6,344 nt of DNA from CAXMST01 sp035267205. GTDB taxonomy: Bacteria; Actinomycetota; Thermoleophilia; Solirubrobacterales; 70-9. The DNA is taken from NCBI GenBank assembly GCA_035267205.1, contig DATFLZ010000137.1, positions 1-6,344 on the forward strand, written 5' to 3'. Positions within the stretch are counted from its first letter, which is position 1. Each line of letters starts with the position of its first letter. The notes under the pieces are model-generated. The model ran no database searches, had not been told where the DNA came from, and was given only the letters and a program-made list of their open reading frames with translations. A program made the position numbers and the translations under genes. Shown in pieces: positions 5,743 to 6,344 of the stretch.

Positions 5743-6344
5743 CTGCCCAGCGCGTAGCGCTGGATGTCGTCGGCGAGCGCCTGCTCGCTGTCGTAGGGGC
5801 CCTGGCGCGTGTGGACGAGCTCGCCGTCGGCGTCGTAGAAGAACGTCGTCGGGAAGTTGGGCGCGGCGAGCGAGCCGGCGATCTCCTCGTCGGGATCGGA
5901 GAAGCTCGGGTAGGGAACCGGGTGGCCGCGGAGGAAGGTCTCCGCCGCATCGGTCGAGTCGTTCGAGTTGATGCCCAGGAAGGCGACCTCGTCCGCCCGC
6001 TTGGCGGCCTGCTGCTGGAAGTGCGGGAACTCCACCCTGCACGGTCCGCACCAGGAGGCCCACTTGTTGACGACCACCGGGTGGCCCTCGAGGGCCGCGA
6101 TCCGCTCCTCGTAGGCGCCGGTCCCGCCCTCGATCACCACGCCACCGGGCTCGTAGAGCTCGGCCAGCTCAGGCGGAGCCGCCGCGAGCGCCCGCGAGTA
6201 GTCGGGGGCGTCAGCGGCGCCGCCCGGATCGACGTCATCCCCGCCGCCGCAGGCGGCGAGCAGCAGCGCCACGGCCACCAAGGCCGCCAAGGCAGCCAGG
6301 CCCAGGGGGGCGGCCGGGGGGCGAATGGATTGCGTTCTCGGGGG
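5739..6344 (-). CDS. TlpA/ResA-like thioredoxin-fold lipoprotein (5' end outside window)
   Basis: This is an exported thiol-disulfide oxidoreductase tethered to the outer face of the membrane, expected to reduce or oxidise cysteines in exported proteins (cytochrome c maturation is the classic TlpA/ResA role). The active site KWASWCGPCRVEFPHF has WCGPC, and the cis-proline loop reads APNFPTTFFYDADGELV, as in the family. A lipobox LLLAAC precedes a flexible Gly/Asp linker. The first usual start, TTG at 6290, would give a signal peptide with no basic residue before the hydrophobic core. The frame stays open to the window edge and adds an arginine-containing N-region (RTQSIRPP) and more core (LGLAALAALVA). 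I therefore take the gene as partial, with its start beyond 6344. From TTG it would be 183 aa with the lipid cysteine at 14. It ends 31 bp before nfeD. Confidence 0.9.
   Translation of the reverse strand, partial: PPRTQSIRPPAAPLGLAALAALVAVALLLAACGGGDDVDPGGAADAPDYSRALAAAPPELAELYEPGGVVIEGGTGAYEERIAALEGHPVVVNKWASWCGPCRVEFPHFQQQAAKRADEVAFLGINSNDSTDAAETFLRGHPVPYPSFSDPDEEIAGSLAAPNFPTTFFYDADGELVHTRQGPYDSEQALADDIQRYALGS

Noticed and set aside
5183..5971. Plus-strand frame of 262 codons across nfeD and the thioredoxin gene
   Set aside because: Arg/Gly/Asp-rich antisense reading of two well-supported genes, with no motif of its own.

Overview
The window is about 70% GC, and its genes end most codons in G or C. 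The protein style points to a high-GC actinobacterium: alanine-, arginine- and glutamate-rich proteins, GTG and possibly CTG starts, and a leaderless-looking promoter. A member of the Thermoleophilia (Solirubrobacterales-like) is my best guess. This is inferred from protein flavour only, not from a marker gene.

Layout. Positions 1-272 hold no convincing gene. A tRNA-Arg(CCU) lies on the minus strand at 273-346. A divergent 86-bp gap follows, then one small plus-strand gene of unknown function (433-750), which ends at a GC-rich hairpin. From there to the right edge everything is one dense minus-strand gene run, read from high to low coordinates: a TlpA/ResA-like thioredoxin lipoprotein (cut by the window edge), a long NfeD protein with a ClpP-like protease domain, a slipin (SPFH/stomatin family), a GNAT acetyltransferase, a GalT-family nucleotidyltransferase, an acidic protein of unknown function, and a small four-helix membrane protein. 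From nfeD down, gaps are 22 bp or less, with several near or actual stop/start overlaps, so this is very probably one operon. A candidate leaderless promoter in front of nfeD suggests it can also be transcribed separately from the thioredoxin gene.

Functional reading. The recognisable core is the NfeD-slipin pair, a known partnership in which the NfeD serine protease acts on the C-terminal hydrophobic segment of its slipin at the membrane. Both catalytic residues (Ser116, Lys159) and the candidate target segment of the slipin are intact. The thioredoxin lipoprotein would act on the outer face of the same membrane. The downstream GNAT, GalT and two unknown proteins have no obvious pathway link, and no galK or galE is visible.

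I see no mobile element, CRISPR array or clear novel system. The points most worth checking are start sites (GNAT from CTG, the thioredoxin gene running past the edge, GalT from an internal GTG), the leaderless promoter, the acidic/basic dual-coding stretch, the tandem repeat at the tRNA 3' end, and the two unknown proteins at the end of the operon.
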